Made by a program: the position numbers and the translations under genes. Below the pieces are notes generated by a model, which made no database searches, had not been told where the DNA came from, and was given only the letters and a program-made list of their open reading frames with translations. From contig JABFRG010001241.1 of the NCBI GenBank assembly GCA_013141295.1, forward strand, positions 1 to 33,434: a stretch of DNA of 33,434 nucleotides, in the 5' to 3' direction. This stretch comes from Polyangiaceae bacterium. GTDB lineage: Bacteria; Myxococcota_A; Polyangia; Polyangiales; Polyangiaceae. Positions 8,021-16,827 of the stretch are shown piece by piece (within the stretch, counting starts at the first letter, position 1; every line of letters starts with the position of its first letter).

Positions 8021-9981
8021 GCTCGCGCGCCGTTGCCTGCGTGAAGCTTCGCGAGCTTGTCGACAGAGCCCTTCAGGTCCTCCGCGGCTTCAGCCAGTCC
8101 TCCGCCCACGGTGTCGCTGATCTTTCCGAGTGACCCAATGAGCTCGGTCCAGTGCTTGGTCAACGCGCTCGACTTGTCGTCAAAGCTCTTGAGGTACGTG
8201 GCGAAGAGGGTGGGCCATAGCTCTTCGAGCGCGCGCAGCACCTTCTGGTGCTCCTCCACTACGGCGCGCTGCTCCGCACTGTACGAGCGTCCGTCCTCGA
8301 CCGCCGTGCGCATCGACTCCACGGACGCGCGGAGCAGACCGGCGGCGTTCTCGAAAGTCGTCGCGGCCCGTTGCGAGGCGTCCGTATTCTGACGGGCGTC
8401 AACGACGACGCTCCGCGTCTCGTTCGAGAATAGTTTGATCGACTGGGCCGCGTCTTCGAGACCTTCTCGCGCCTCGGAGATGGACCGGGCCGCCGACGCC
8501 ATGCTCGCCTCCATCTGGCCGTAGCCCTGGGCGCTCTGATTCGACACCTGTTGCAGGCGCCCCAACAGGTCGTCAATTTCCGCCCTCGAGGTCTTGAGAA
8601 GCCCGCCCATGACCTGGGCGCTGCCTGCCTCCAACCGGGCCATCATGGCTTCCGCGCCCGCGTTCGACGCCCGGCTGATGGCGGCTATCGCGCCTTCGGT
8701 GGCTGCCTGTTGGCTCTCGAGCCGCTGCAGCAACGCCGCCACCTGGCCGGTGAGCGACTCGCTCATCCGGACGTTCTCCGTAGTGCGTTGCTGCATATCG
8801 TGCGTCATGCCGTGAGCAACCTCTTGGAGCTGGGTCGCAAGGGCAGGCACGACCTCCGCGAACTGCTTCAGCGCCGCGCTCATCTGAGCCGACTCGCCGC
8901 GCATCCCCCCGGATACCACACCCTGGAGCTGCTCGAGCATGCGCTCGACGGGCGAGCTCGCCTGGCTCTCGACGCTCTGTCGAATCCCCTGCAGACTCTC
9001 CAGGATCGTGGGGATCTGGGTATCAAGCGTGCGCTGGAAGCCCTCGAGCAGCTCCGAGCGCAGGCGCTCGGACATGTCGCTGGCCTCTACCATCACCGAC
9101 TGCAGAATCTCTTTGATTTGCTCGCCGAGGTCTTCCTTCAACATCTTGCGAAATTGCGTACTCACCTCGACGCCAATGTCTTTGACGCTTACTTCGATGC
9201 TGCGGAGCTGCTCCAGGTCTTTGCGCGTTCCCTGAAGGGTCGCTCGCATGTCCTCGAGCTGGAGACCCATTGCGGCGACGGAACGGCCGCGCTCTTCATC
9301 GGCGGAGCGCGCTGCCTCTAGGGTTTCCAGCTGCAGGCGCTGAACGGCAGCGGAGAACGACGCCGGCGTGCAGAACAAGTACGCGCATCTCGACGCTGCC
9401 AGGTACGCGTCGCGGAGCACCAGCCGACGCGCGATAGCATTAGCGATCGCGAAGGCGACCGCGATACCGATACCCGTGGCGGATATGGTGAACTTCTGCC
9501 CGAGCAGGGCCATCGCGGTGCCGAGCTCCTTCGTGCCGGCCGTGGCCTTGGAACTGGCTTCGAGTGCGAGCGGGATGTTGTCCTCAAGCACGTGCGCAAT
9601 CAGCAAGAACGTGCACAGGAGCGCAATTCCAGTTGCCGTGGAGCCGAAGGCAAAGCGCAGCGCCGAAAGCTGGTGCTCCGCGTATTCCAGCAGAACGTCA
9701 CCAACGTCCCGCGAGACAAGCAGCTTGGGCCCGGGCCAACGCTTGAGCATAACCCTCTCCGGACCAGCCAGATGGGAACGGACGTGGGAACAGACGGATG
9801 AGTCTGCCTCTGGGTCTTGCTGAGGGTCCCAGTTGGACAGGTCAGTCGCCGCGCCTCGCAGTGTTGCACGAATGAACGACGCCCTTCTCCAGAGCGATCC
9901 AAAGACAGCTCCGAATACGACGACAAGTGCCACGGGTATCGCCCATGAATGAGCCTCCAGAAAGCCGTAGATCGAGCTCAT
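8017..9981 (-). CDS. zorA: Zorya ZorA, MotA/TolQ/ExbB-like motor subunit with long coiled-coil tail
   Basis: This 654-residue protein has hydrophobic helices at about 14-29, 113-131 and 164-182. The last two are in the MotA/ExbB pattern (GSTATGIALL, FTISATGIGIAVAFAIAN). From about 215 to the end it is a long Gln/Glu/Ala/Ser-rich coiled coil, the intracellular tail typical of ZorA that transmits the activation signal. The ATG at 9981 overlaps the zorD stop (ATGA). The open frame extends 80 codons further upstream inside zorD, but that extension is Arg-rich, has no membrane pattern and is rejected. With ZorB it forms a proton- or sodium-driven complex thought to sense phage-induced envelope disturbance. 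Confidence 0.93.
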   Translation of the reverse strand: MSSIYGFLEAHSWAIPVALVVVFGAVFGSLWRRASFIRATLRGAATDLSNWDPQQDPEADSSVCSHVRSHLAGPERVMLKRWPGPKLLVSRDVGDVLLEYAEHQLSALRFAFGSTATGIALLCTFLLIAHVLEDNIPLALEASSKATAGTKELGTAMALLGQKFTISATGIGIAVAFAIANAIARRLVLRDAYLAASRCAYLFCTPASFSAAVQRLQLETLEAARSADEERGRSVAAMGLQLEDMRATLQGTRKDLEQLRSIEVSVKDIGVEVSTQFRKMLKEDLGEQIKEILQSVMVEASDMSERLRSELLEGFQRTLDTQIPTILESLQGIRQSVESQASSPVERMLEQLQGVVSGGMRGESAQMSAALKQFAEVVPALATQLQEVAHGMTHDMQQRTTENVRMSESLTGQVAALLQRLESQQAATEGAIAAISRASNAGAEAMMARLEAGSAQVMGGLLKTSRAEIDDLLGRLQQVSNQSAQGYGQMEASMASAARSISEAREGLEDAAQSIKLFSNETRSVVVDARQNTDASQRAATTFENAAGLLRASVESMRTAVEDGRSYSAEQRAVVEEHQKVLRALEELWPTLFATYLKSFDDKSSALTKHWTELIGSLGKISDTVGGGLAEAAEDLKGSVDKLAKLHAGNGARA

Positions 9982-12854
9982 AACTTCTCCTGGGCCAGCC
10001 GCTGAAGTTCTTCGGGAGTCACGTCGTCTGCACGCCGCGGATCGAGGAAGTCCCGCGCCATGCTTCGCTTCCTGGACACGAGCTCGTGGAGCCCAACGTC
10101 GAATCCCGCAGTCACGTCGCCTGGATGGTGCAGAACGGGAAAGTGGACGTGAACGGGCTTGGTTTGACCGATTCGGTAGGCACGGTCGGTGGCCTGGTCT
10201 TCCTTCGCTGGGTTCCACCACCGGCCGTAGTGAATCACGTGGTTCGCTGCGGTGATGGTGAGCCCACTTCCGGCCGCTAGCGGGCTCAACACGAGGACCG
10301 CGAAGCCCGGGTCCTTCTCGAACTCGTCGAGATACTCTTGCGCCTTCCGCTGCTGGTTGGTCTGGCCGTTGATGATTCTCACAATGGGGAGGTCGAACCG
10401 CTCGCGAAGGACTCGCGCGAGCAAGTCCTGCATCTTCGTCCAGAGCGTGAACACCAGCGCCTTCTCACCCGCCTTCCTGACCTCGGCCAGGATATCGAGA
10501 CACATCTGAAGCTTCGGACTCTCGGCAACGATCTCGTCGGTCGTGCGCGAGCCACGCTCGGCCTCCTCCGCTCGCATCAAGAGCCGTGGGTGTTGGTAGA
10601 GCTTCTGGAGACTCTGCAGGGTCTCCAGAATGCTCCGTGACCCGCTTCCTCTGGTCACGATGCGCTCGGTGGCGAGCTGATCCGGCGTCATGGCCACGAG
10701 ACGGACGGTGTCGTGCTTTGGAGGCAGCGACGGCTGCGCCTCCTTCTTGGTGCGCCTTAACAAGCTCGATGCCGCGGATGGTAAGAGCAGTGCCTTCCGA
10801 AGTGCTTTCACGCCGTCCCCAACGTCGGCCTCGTACGTCTCCTCGAAGTCGGCCCTTCTTCCAAACGGCTCACCAGGGCTGATCACCTCATAGAGCGTCC
10901 AAAGGTCGAGGAGTCGGTTCTCCACCGGGGTTCCCGTCGAGCAAATCGCGAACGAGCGCTTCAAACCGCGCGCTGCCAGGGTTCGAAGCGCGTCGGGGTT
11001 CTTGACGGCCTGGGCCTCGTCGAGAACCACCGTGGCGTAGTCGATGCTGAGGAGCTGCTGCTGATACCGCGCAAGGGTGTCGTAGTTCGTCACGATGTAG
11101 TCGTAGTGAGGCAGCGTCGAGACATCGAGCCGACCGTGCTCGACCCGACTTCGCAGGGCCTGGTCGCGGAGGACGAGGAGGGACTCGAAGACCTCTGGCT
11201 TGAAGAACTTGGCCAGCTCCCGGGTCCAGTTCTCGAGCAGGATGACCGGCGCAACGATGAGGGTCGGTCGCTTTCGGTCGACCTCTCGTCCTTCGGTGCG
11301 CTGAAGGGCGAGAAAGGCGGAGATCTGCAGCGTCTTTCCGAGCCCCATGTCATCGGCAAGGCAGACCCCGTGTCGTTCACGCGTGTAGTGATGCCATAGC
11401 CAGGCAATCCCCTGCCGCTGGTGCGGCTTGAGCATCGCGCTTCCGCTCGTCAGGAGCGCGTCCAGCCTGTGCCAGGGCACGATGGCGTCGTCGATGGGAG
11501 AATCCGCCGGGGCGAGGGGCCGCGCTTCGTCCACCTCGCGTATCACAGCGGCAAGGCGGCCTGGCTTGGCTTTGGCCCCCTCGCCACCGGGGTCAGGCAT
11601 CTCGTCGGCGTCGGGCTCCGACACGGGCTGATCCGCCGCGTCAGGCCGGTAGTTTGCGTGGAGGGCCAGCCTCTCCTCGATCCGGTCCGTGAGCGGCTTG
11701 GTCGGGATGATGTCCACTTCCTTGACGCGCATGGGCGTACCGGCGCTGTTCTGCCGTGCCTCGTCGAGAAACGCCTGGCTCTCTTCGGGGGTCGCAAACT
11801 CGATGGTGACGCCGGAGCCATCCGGTTGGGCGATCTCCAGGTGAAGGAACGCACCACCTTCGTCGTCCTTGTACCAGTCGACGCCCGAAGACCGAATGTC
11901 GGCGGCTCGCTCGACTCGCACCACCGGAACGAAGCCGGCGACCCGGGGGCTGTATCGACCGAGGTCGAGCCCGTCGAACGTTCTTCCGCTGGGAAGAACT
12001 GCACTCGGATCGGAGAGGGCCGACGCCACCTGCTTCCTGACTTTGTTCCTGTACTTCTTCTGGATGCGCGCGACGGCGTCGATGTCGTCGCTCAGAATCA
12101 AGTGCTCCTTCCCGGATACGGAGATGACCGGAGCGGACGGATGGAGGTCGCCAACCGGCAAAGGAACACTCTCGCCACTCTCGTTGGTGCGCTCGAGGCT
12201 TAGGTCGTAGATGTCGCCCTTTTTGCCAGCCACCTTCCACACGAGCGCAGCGCGGTCGACGCGCTCGAAGCGAAAACTGGCGAGATGCTCGTCGAGCTCG
12301 ACCGAGACCATGTCGCTTTGGCCGAGCACTGCCTCCAGCCTCGCGGTGTAAGCGCGCAGCGCCGCAAGGGCGGCAAGCTGCTCCTCCCGGCCAAGCCGCG
12401 TACCGCCCCAGAGGGGCTGAGCGAGCCCAAGGACCGCAAGGGCTGGTGGCAGTAGCATTTCCGGCCCCTCGGCGGTCTGCGCCACGGGTGCAGCTCCGGC
12501 TGCGACCCGCGAACCGTTCAGCGAGACGAGGAGGTCGAAGTCCTTCGCACCCACGTGCCCGACGCTGGAGATGCCAATGCGCTGTGCAGAAGTGCCGAGA
12601 AGTCTGGCGAGGGTCTGGAGGTTCGAGCACCACGCATCGACCACCTCGGGCTCGGCGTCCGCGTCGGGGAGGATACCCCACTCGGCCCACCTCGCGAGCG
12701 GCAGGTCGATGGTCACCAGACCGTTCTGGGCCGTCGGTCGCGCGTCGAGCTCGTTCCCGATCCAGCGCGAAACGTCGTCTTGGGATGGCTGGTTCAGCCA
12801 CTCCTCAGAAACGCGAAGTCGGAGGGCGTCGCCAATCACCAGGCCATTCGTCAT
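9978..12854 (-). CDS. zorD: Zorya ZorD, Snf2-family helicase
   Basis: This 958-residue protein has a non-helicase N-terminal half (about 1-430). A Snf2/SWI2 helicase core follows: motif I ADDMGLGKTLQ near residue 498, motif II DEAQ near 611, STGTPVENR (motif III region), and the C-terminal lobe with AAGSGLTITAANHVIHYGRWWNP and QATDRAYRIGQ near 860-890. In Zorya type I, ZorD is the DNA-degrading/translocating effector working with ZorC. The ATG at 12854 follows GGAG by eight bases, and 57 bases separate it from the ASCH gene stop. It comes first in this operon, whereas the usual order is A-B-C-D. A DISARM drmD helicase was considered, but no drmA/B/C is present and MotA/MotB-like partners follow directly. 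Confidence 0.88.
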   Translation of the reverse strand: MTNGLVIGDALRLRVSEEWLNQPSQDDVSRWIGNELDARPTAQNGLVTIDLPLARWAEWGILPDADAEPEVVDAWCSNLQTLARLLGTSAQRIGISSVGHVGAKDFDLLVSLNGSRVAAGAAPVAQTAEGPEMLLPPALAVLGLAQPLWGGTRLGREEQLAALAALRAYTARLEAVLGQSDMVSVELDEHLASFRFERVDRAALVWKVAGKKGDIYDLSLERTNESGESVPLPVGDLHPSAPVISVSGKEHLILSDDIDAVARIQKKYRNKVRKQVASALSDPSAVLPSGRTFDGLDLGRYSPRVAGFVPVVRVERAADIRSSGVDWYKDDEGGAFLHLEIAQPDGSGVTIEFATPEESQAFLDEARQNSAGTPMRVKEVDIIPTKPLTDRIEERLALHANYRPDAADQPVSEPDADEMPDPGGEGAKAKPGRLAAVIREVDEARPLAPADSPIDDAIVPWHRLDALLTSGSAMLKPHQRQGIAWLWHHYTRERHGVCLADDMGLGKTLQISAFLALQRTEGREVDRKRPTLIVAPVILLENWTRELAKFFKPEVFESLLVLRDQALRSRVEHGRLDVSTLPHYDYIVTNYDTLARYQQQLLSIDYATVVLDEAQAVKNPDALRTLAARGLKRSFAICSTGTPVENRLLDLWTLYEVISPGEPFGRRADFEETYEADVGDGVKALRKALLLPSAASSLLRRTKKEAQPSLPPKHDTVRLVAMTPDQLATERIVTRGSGSRSILETLQSLQKLYQHPRLLMRAEEAERGSRTTDEIVAESPKLQMCLDILAEVRKAGEKALVFTLWTKMQDLLARVLRERFDLPIVRIINGQTNQQRKAQEYLDEFEKDPGFAVLVLSPLAAGSGLTITAANHVIHYGRWWNPAKEDQATDRAYRIGQTKPVHVHFPVLHHPGDVTAGFDVGLHELVSRKRSMARDFLDPRRADDVTPEELQRLAQEKL

Positions 12855-12911
12855 GTTCGGACTCCAGCGTCGATCGCGTGTTCGGTTCCGGCCGCGGACG
12901 TTCCGCGAAGC

Positions 12912-13295
12912 CTAGTCAGCAGCTCGCCGCACCTTGGTGGTCGCCTTGCGCGCCCTCCCCGCCTCGACGGGCCGAATCAGTGCGTCGTCCACGTGATAGA
13001 TCGCGGCGAACCCCTTCACCGGCACCGGTTCGACGCCGCGAGGTTCACGGACGTGCCACCGGTAGTCGCCTTCGGAGCCGGTGATCTTCCACAGTTCCAC
13101 GACGCAGATGGTCGCACCATAGGCGAGGTCCGCGGGGTCGAGGTGCTGGTCGCGACAGTCATCGTCATAGCGACCGGCGCTCGCGACGATGAGCAAGTCG
13201 CCGCGGTAGTTCACCTTCCACGTTCGGTACTCGATCTTCTTCTTGCCCGTGGCGATGAGCGTCGCCCAGGGTTGGCGTACAGAGATTGCCTTCAT
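12912..13295 (-). CDS. ASCH-domain protein
   Basis: This 127-residue protein begins MKAISVRQPWATLIATGKKK-IEYRTW, the classic start of an ASCH domain (PUA-like barrel, conserved G-K-K-x-E-x-R). AGGAGG lies about ten bases before the ATG, the strongest ribosome-binding site in the neighbourhood, so it is probably well translated on its own. The tail is Arg/Lys/Ala-rich (about 110-127) and could touch nucleic acid. ASCH domains are known as RNA/nucleotide-binding modules, and some are ribonucleases or amidohydrolases. The exact activity here is unknown. It lies 86 bases after brxHI and 57 before zorD on the same strand. It therefore bridges the BREX and Zorya operons and could serve either or be independent cargo. 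Confidence 0.85.
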   Translation of the reverse strand: MKAISVRQPWATLIATGKKKIEYRTWKVNYRGDLLIVASAGRYDDDCRDQHLDPADLAYGATICVVELWKITGSEGDYRWHVREPRGVEPVPVKGFAAIYHVDDALIRPVEAGRARKATTKVRRAAD

Positions 13296-13381
13296 CGGTC
13301 CACCCCTCCTTCTCTACGTCGATGTCGAGGCGAGTCCGCCCCGGCAACAACCAGCCATCGTCGCCCGCGCCTACGGCGCCG

Positions 13382-15502
13382 TCAAGGGGTCGCGCGCGGC
13401 TCCGTGCCCAGCCACCTCACGGTGCCCTCCACGTCGAGCAGGTAGCGCTCGATGACTTCCAGCGCGAAGCGCTCGGGGAGGCAATCTTGAAACTTCGAGA
13501 GCCGGTAGTCGGGCAAGCGTGCCACGAGCGCGCGGCGGGTCGAATCTTCGGTCCAGAAGTCGGGCTGGGCCATCTTGCCGATGGCAGCTCGAACCGACTC
13601 GTGGTTGATGCCATCGCCCTCGATACGGAGCTGGAAGTTGTCGGCGACGACTTTCCAGCCTTCCAGGATGTCGAAGCCGTACTTCAGGGTGTGGTTGATG
13701 CGGCCGCCGGCGAAGGTCCACCACCTGGCCACGACGCCGTCGAGCTGAATGGCGGCGCCGGGGCGACGAAGCAGGGCGCCGAGGTCCGCGCGCTTCTCGT
13801 CGATTTGTTTGAACGCGGTGGGCTCGACGTAGGGGTACCGCGTTTCCTCGGTGAGCACGCCCTTGATGCGTTGGGCGAGCTCGAAGCCGAGGTGTTGGGG
13901 AATGAAGCCGCCCCAGGACGGCTTGACGCCGCGGGGCGCGTCGCGAACGACGACCTCGCGGTCCTCGTGGTTCACGCGGTCGACGGTCCAGGCGCGGCCG
14001 CCGAGGAGGAATGAGCTCATTTGTTCGACCAGGCGGTCGACGAAGTTCTGCTCGAGGGAGCCGACGTCGCGCTTGGCCGCGGTGACGACGCGGTAGAGCA
14101 CGGGGCTAGAGAACACGGCATACAGCTCGAGGAAGTTCTTCTTGCCGTAGCGCTTCTCGGCTTTGGTGCCCATCGAGAGCAGGCCGCCGGACTCGAAGAG
14201 GTAGTCCTCCTGCTTCATGTGAGCCAAGACCCCATCGAATTCGGCGCGCGTAATGCCGCGAAAATCGGGCACGCGTGCGAGCTGCTCCCAGCACCGTTCC
14301 GCGCTCACGGCGCCGAACTGCAATGTCATGGCGAGAACCTGGTGGACCAAGACCGGCCAGCAACGCTGCTGGTCGTCCACCCGCTCGACCCAGCCTGCGC
14401 GCGCAAGCTCGATGAGCGCCACGGCCTGTACGACGGTGTCCGGATCTTCGCAGAGGAAAGTGGTATTTGCGGTCGTGCCCGCGCGACGGCCGGTGCGCCC
14501 CATGCGCTGGAGGAACGACGAGACGCTCGACGGCGCGTTGGCCTGGAGCACGGCGTCGAGATCACCCACGTCGATGCCAAGCTCGAGGGTGGAGGTGCAG
14601 ACGATGCAGGCGTTTGTGCCGTGCTGAAAGCGCTCTTCGGCGGCCCTGCGTTCGTCGAGCGAGACGGAGCTGTGATGCACGAACACGTCGACCGACCGGC
14701 CGCGCATGCGTTCGGCCACTGTCTCGGTGAGCGCGCGCGACTGGCAGAAGAACAGGCTTTTCTTGGCCGTGGCGCGCACGGCGGCCTCGTCGGAGAGAGA
14801 CATGATGCTGTCGTAGAGACCGATGAACAGGTCGCGTTTTGCCGGGTTCTTGGGCGGGTCGACCACGACGCCCTCGCGCTTCGACGAGCCCTTGAGCCAG
14901 GTGAGAATCTGCTCGGGGTTGCCCACCGTGGCAGAGAGGCCGACCCGCTGCACGTCGTTTTGGCTGGCCGGCGCGAGGCGTTCGAGCACCGACATGAGGT
15001 GCGCCCCGCGGTCGGTACCGGCGAGCGCATGCACCTCGTCAATGACCACGAGGCGGAGGTCCTTGAAGAGACGCTGCACCGGCGACTTCGACGAGACCAG
15101 CATGACCTCGAGCGATTCCGGCGTGGTCATGAGGAGCTCAGCGGGCTCCTTGATGAACTTCCGCTTGTCCGAGTCGCTCACGTCGCCGTGCCAGACGAAG
15201 CGGCGGAGCCCGACCATCTCGGTGTACATGCCGAGCCGGTCTTCCTGGTTGTTCAGCAGTGCCTTGATCGGCGCGATGTAGATGACGCCCACACCCTCGA
15301 CGTCGCGCTCCACCATGTTGGCGATGGCGGGAAACATCGACGCCTCGGTCTTGCCCCCCGCCGTGGGCGCGAGCACCACCGCGTTCTTGCCATCGAGGAT
15401 CGCCTCGCCCGCGAGCTCCTGCACGGGACGCAGCGACGTCCAGCCCAGACGCGAAACAATGGCCTCCTGGAGGCGCGGAGGGAACCGGGCGAAGGCTGTC
15501 AA
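13382..15502 (-). CDS. brxHI: BREX helicase BrxHI (Lhr-like DEAD/DEAH-box)
   Basis: This 706-residue superfamily 2 helicase has motif I APTAGGKTEA (45-54), motif Ia-like YIAPIKALLNN (75-85), motif II DEVH (155-158), motif III SATVG (190-194) and the C-terminal lobe with STLELGIDVGDLDAVLQ and QRMGRTGRRAG. A family-specific C-terminal region of about 300 residues follows. It is the last BREX gene. The start is a TTG at 15502 whose TTGA overlaps the brxD stop. The first in-frame ATG lies after motif I and would destroy the helicase, so the TTG is strongly supported. In type 2 and type 6 BREX, brxD and brxHI occur as this pair. The molecular role of BrxHI is not established. Confidence 0.9.
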   Translation of the reverse strand: MTAFARFPPRLQEAIVSRLGWTSLRPVQELAGEAILDGKNAVVLAPTAGGKTEASMFPAIANMVERDVEGVGVIYIAPIKALLNNQEDRLGMYTEMVGLRRFVWHGDVSDSDKRKFIKEPAELLMTTPESLEVMLVSSKSPVQRLFKDLRLVVIDEVHALAGTDRGAHLMSVLERLAPASQNDVQRVGLSATVGNPEQILTWLKGSSKREGVVVDPPKNPAKRDLFIGLYDSIMSLSDEAAVRATAKKSLFFCQSRALTETVAERMRGRSVDVFVHHSSVSLDERRAAEERFQHGTNACIVCTSTLELGIDVGDLDAVLQANAPSSVSSFLQRMGRTGRRAGTTANTTFLCEDPDTVVQAVALIELARAGWVERVDDQQRCWPVLVHQVLAMTLQFGAVSAERCWEQLARVPDFRGITRAEFDGVLAHMKQEDYLFESGGLLSMGTKAEKRYGKKNFLELYAVFSSPVLYRVVTAAKRDVGSLEQNFVDRLVEQMSSFLLGGRAWTVDRVNHEDREVVVRDAPRGVKPSWGGFIPQHLGFELAQRIKGVLTEETRYPYVEPTAFKQIDEKRADLGALLRRPGAAIQLDGVVARWWTFAGGRINHTLKYGFDILEGWKVVADNFQLRIEGDGINHESVRAAIGKMAQPDFWTEDSTRRALVARLPDYRLSKFQDCLPERFALEVIERYLLDVEGTVRWLGTEPRATP

Positions 15503-16827
15503 AACTCCACCGAGGTGACGGGGTATCCCTTGTCATCATCGGGCTCGGCTTCGTACTCGATGGGCGTCTTGCCCTCGGCAGCGCGTGTCTCCACGATGGT
15601 GGGGTCGAGGTCCGCGACCACGCGGAGCGCCGGTAGATCGGCCTCGGGGTTCTCGGCGATGGTGTCGAATAGGTTCACCAGGCTGCGCAGGAACTGGCGC
15701 GGGACAATCTTCACGTCGCCACCAAACCCCTTGGTCACCTCTGCTACGCGTCGGGAGATAACTTCTTGAGTCACGCGCTGCGCGACGATGTTCGGATCGG
15801 CCATGGGATAAAGATCGCGAAGGCGCATGCCGACGTCCTTCAGGCGATCGCCGTCGAAGGGCTTGAGCTCGAGCTGAGGCTGGCGAAGCGACACGAAGCC
15901 ACCTTCCTCGTGGAAGCGGATGCGATCGTGGAGCGGCTGAAGGCCCTTCACCCCGCGCGGCGTGTCGAAGAAGTCGGGCGTTCCGGTGAAGACCCACAGA
16001 ACGCCCTTGAAGCTGTCGGCGTCGTCGAGAATCTGCCGAATGCCATTGAGAGACTTGCCGCGGACGTCGCTGCGCGAGCGAAGGATGGTCTCGACCTCGT
16101 CGATCACGATGACAAGCCCTTCGTAGCCGGCAGCCTTCACCACCTCGACGATGCCGCGCAGATAGGCCATGGCGTCTTTGCTGGTGATGTCGCCCTTGAT
16201 GCCCGCGGCCTTCTTCTCGGCGGCGCTGACGTTCTCGCTGCCGCCGAGCCACGACATGAGCGCACCGGCCTCCGACACCTTGCCCGCTTGCTTCAGCTTG
16301 AAGACGTGCCGAAGCACGCGGCCGAGGTCCTCCGGCGCCTTACCGCCTGTGAGCGTCGTGATGTCGTCCTGGATGCGCTTCTGCACGGTGCCGTCGAAGT
16401 CGGGCGCGTTCTCGTCGGCACCGCCAGCGATGAGCGCATCCTCCACCTTGGCGATCCAGCGATCGATGATGTCGCCGAGCGCGCCCCGGGGACAGGAGCT
16501 GGTGCTCAGCTCTTGCACGACCTTGCGGTACACGTGATCGAACCTGTGAAACTGTAGATCGTTCTCGGAGACGACCACGAAGCTGGTGGCGAAGTTTCGG
16601 GCCTGAGCGTCGAGCACTGCGAGGCGCGCCATGAACGTCTTGCCGCAGCCGTAGCCGCCGCGGAGGAACTTGAACACCCCCTCGTCGGCTTCGGCCAGGT
16701 CGAGAAGGCGCCCAATTTCGGCCCGCTGCTTCTCGACGCCCACAGCGAACGCTTCGAGCCCGCGCTCGGGGACCACGCCCGACCGCAGGCGTTCGAAGAT
16801 GTGTTTGCGATCGCGTTGGCTAGTCAT
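15499..16827 (-). CDS. brxD: BREX ATP-binding protein BrxD
   Basis: This 442-residue AAA-type P-loop ATPase has Walker A GGYGCGKT (57-64), Walker B-like VIVIDEVE near 239-246, and an arginine-rich segment (RSRSDVRGKS) just after. The size and the GGYGxGKT motif match BrxD (DUF2791-type) of type 2 and 6 BREX. The ATG at 16827 overlaps the pglZ stop by eight bases, and its own stop overlaps the brxHI TTG by four, so pglZ-brxD-brxHI should be translated as a coupled unit. It probably works with BrxHI on DNA. The precise function is not known. Confidence 0.9.
   Translation of the reverse strand: MTSQRDRKHIFERLRSGVVPERGLEAFAVGVEKQRAEIGRLLDLAEADEGVFKFLRGGYGCGKTFMARLAVLDAQARNFATSFVVVSENDLQFHRFDHVYRKVVQELSTSSCPRGALGDIIDRWIAKVEDALIAGGADENAPDFDGTVQKRIQDDITTLTGGKAPEDLGRVLRHVFKLKQAGKVSEAGALMSWLGGSENVSAAEKKAAGIKGDITSKDAMAYLRGIVEVVKAAGYEGLVIVIDEVETILRSRSDVRGKSLNGIRQILDDADSFKGVLWVFTGTPDFFDTPRGVKGLQPLHDRIRFHEEGGFVSLRQPQLELKPFDGDRLKDVGMRLRDLYPMADPNIVAQRVTQEVISRRVAEVTKGFGGDVKIVPRQFLRSLVNLFDTIAENPEADLPALRVVADLDPTIVETRAAEGKTPIEYEAEPDDDKGYPVTSVEF

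Noticed and set aside
9982-10221. 80-codon upstream extension of zorA
   Set aside because: It lies wholly inside zorD, is Arg/Pro-rich, and the ATGA at 9978-9981 gives a clean coupled start with a membrane helix right after.
9978-12854. DISARM assignment for the Snf2 helicase next to PglX-type methyltransferases
   Set aside because: No DUF1998 (drmB) or phospholipase D-like (drmC) gene is present. The helicase is directly coupled to MotA/MotB-like genes, which fits Zorya.
14021-15769. 582-codon plus-strand frame opposite brxHI and the end of brxD
   Set aside because: Antisense shadow: His/Glu/Arg/Leu-rich composition typical of reverse-frame GC-rich DNA, and the helicase motifs on the minus strand are decisive.
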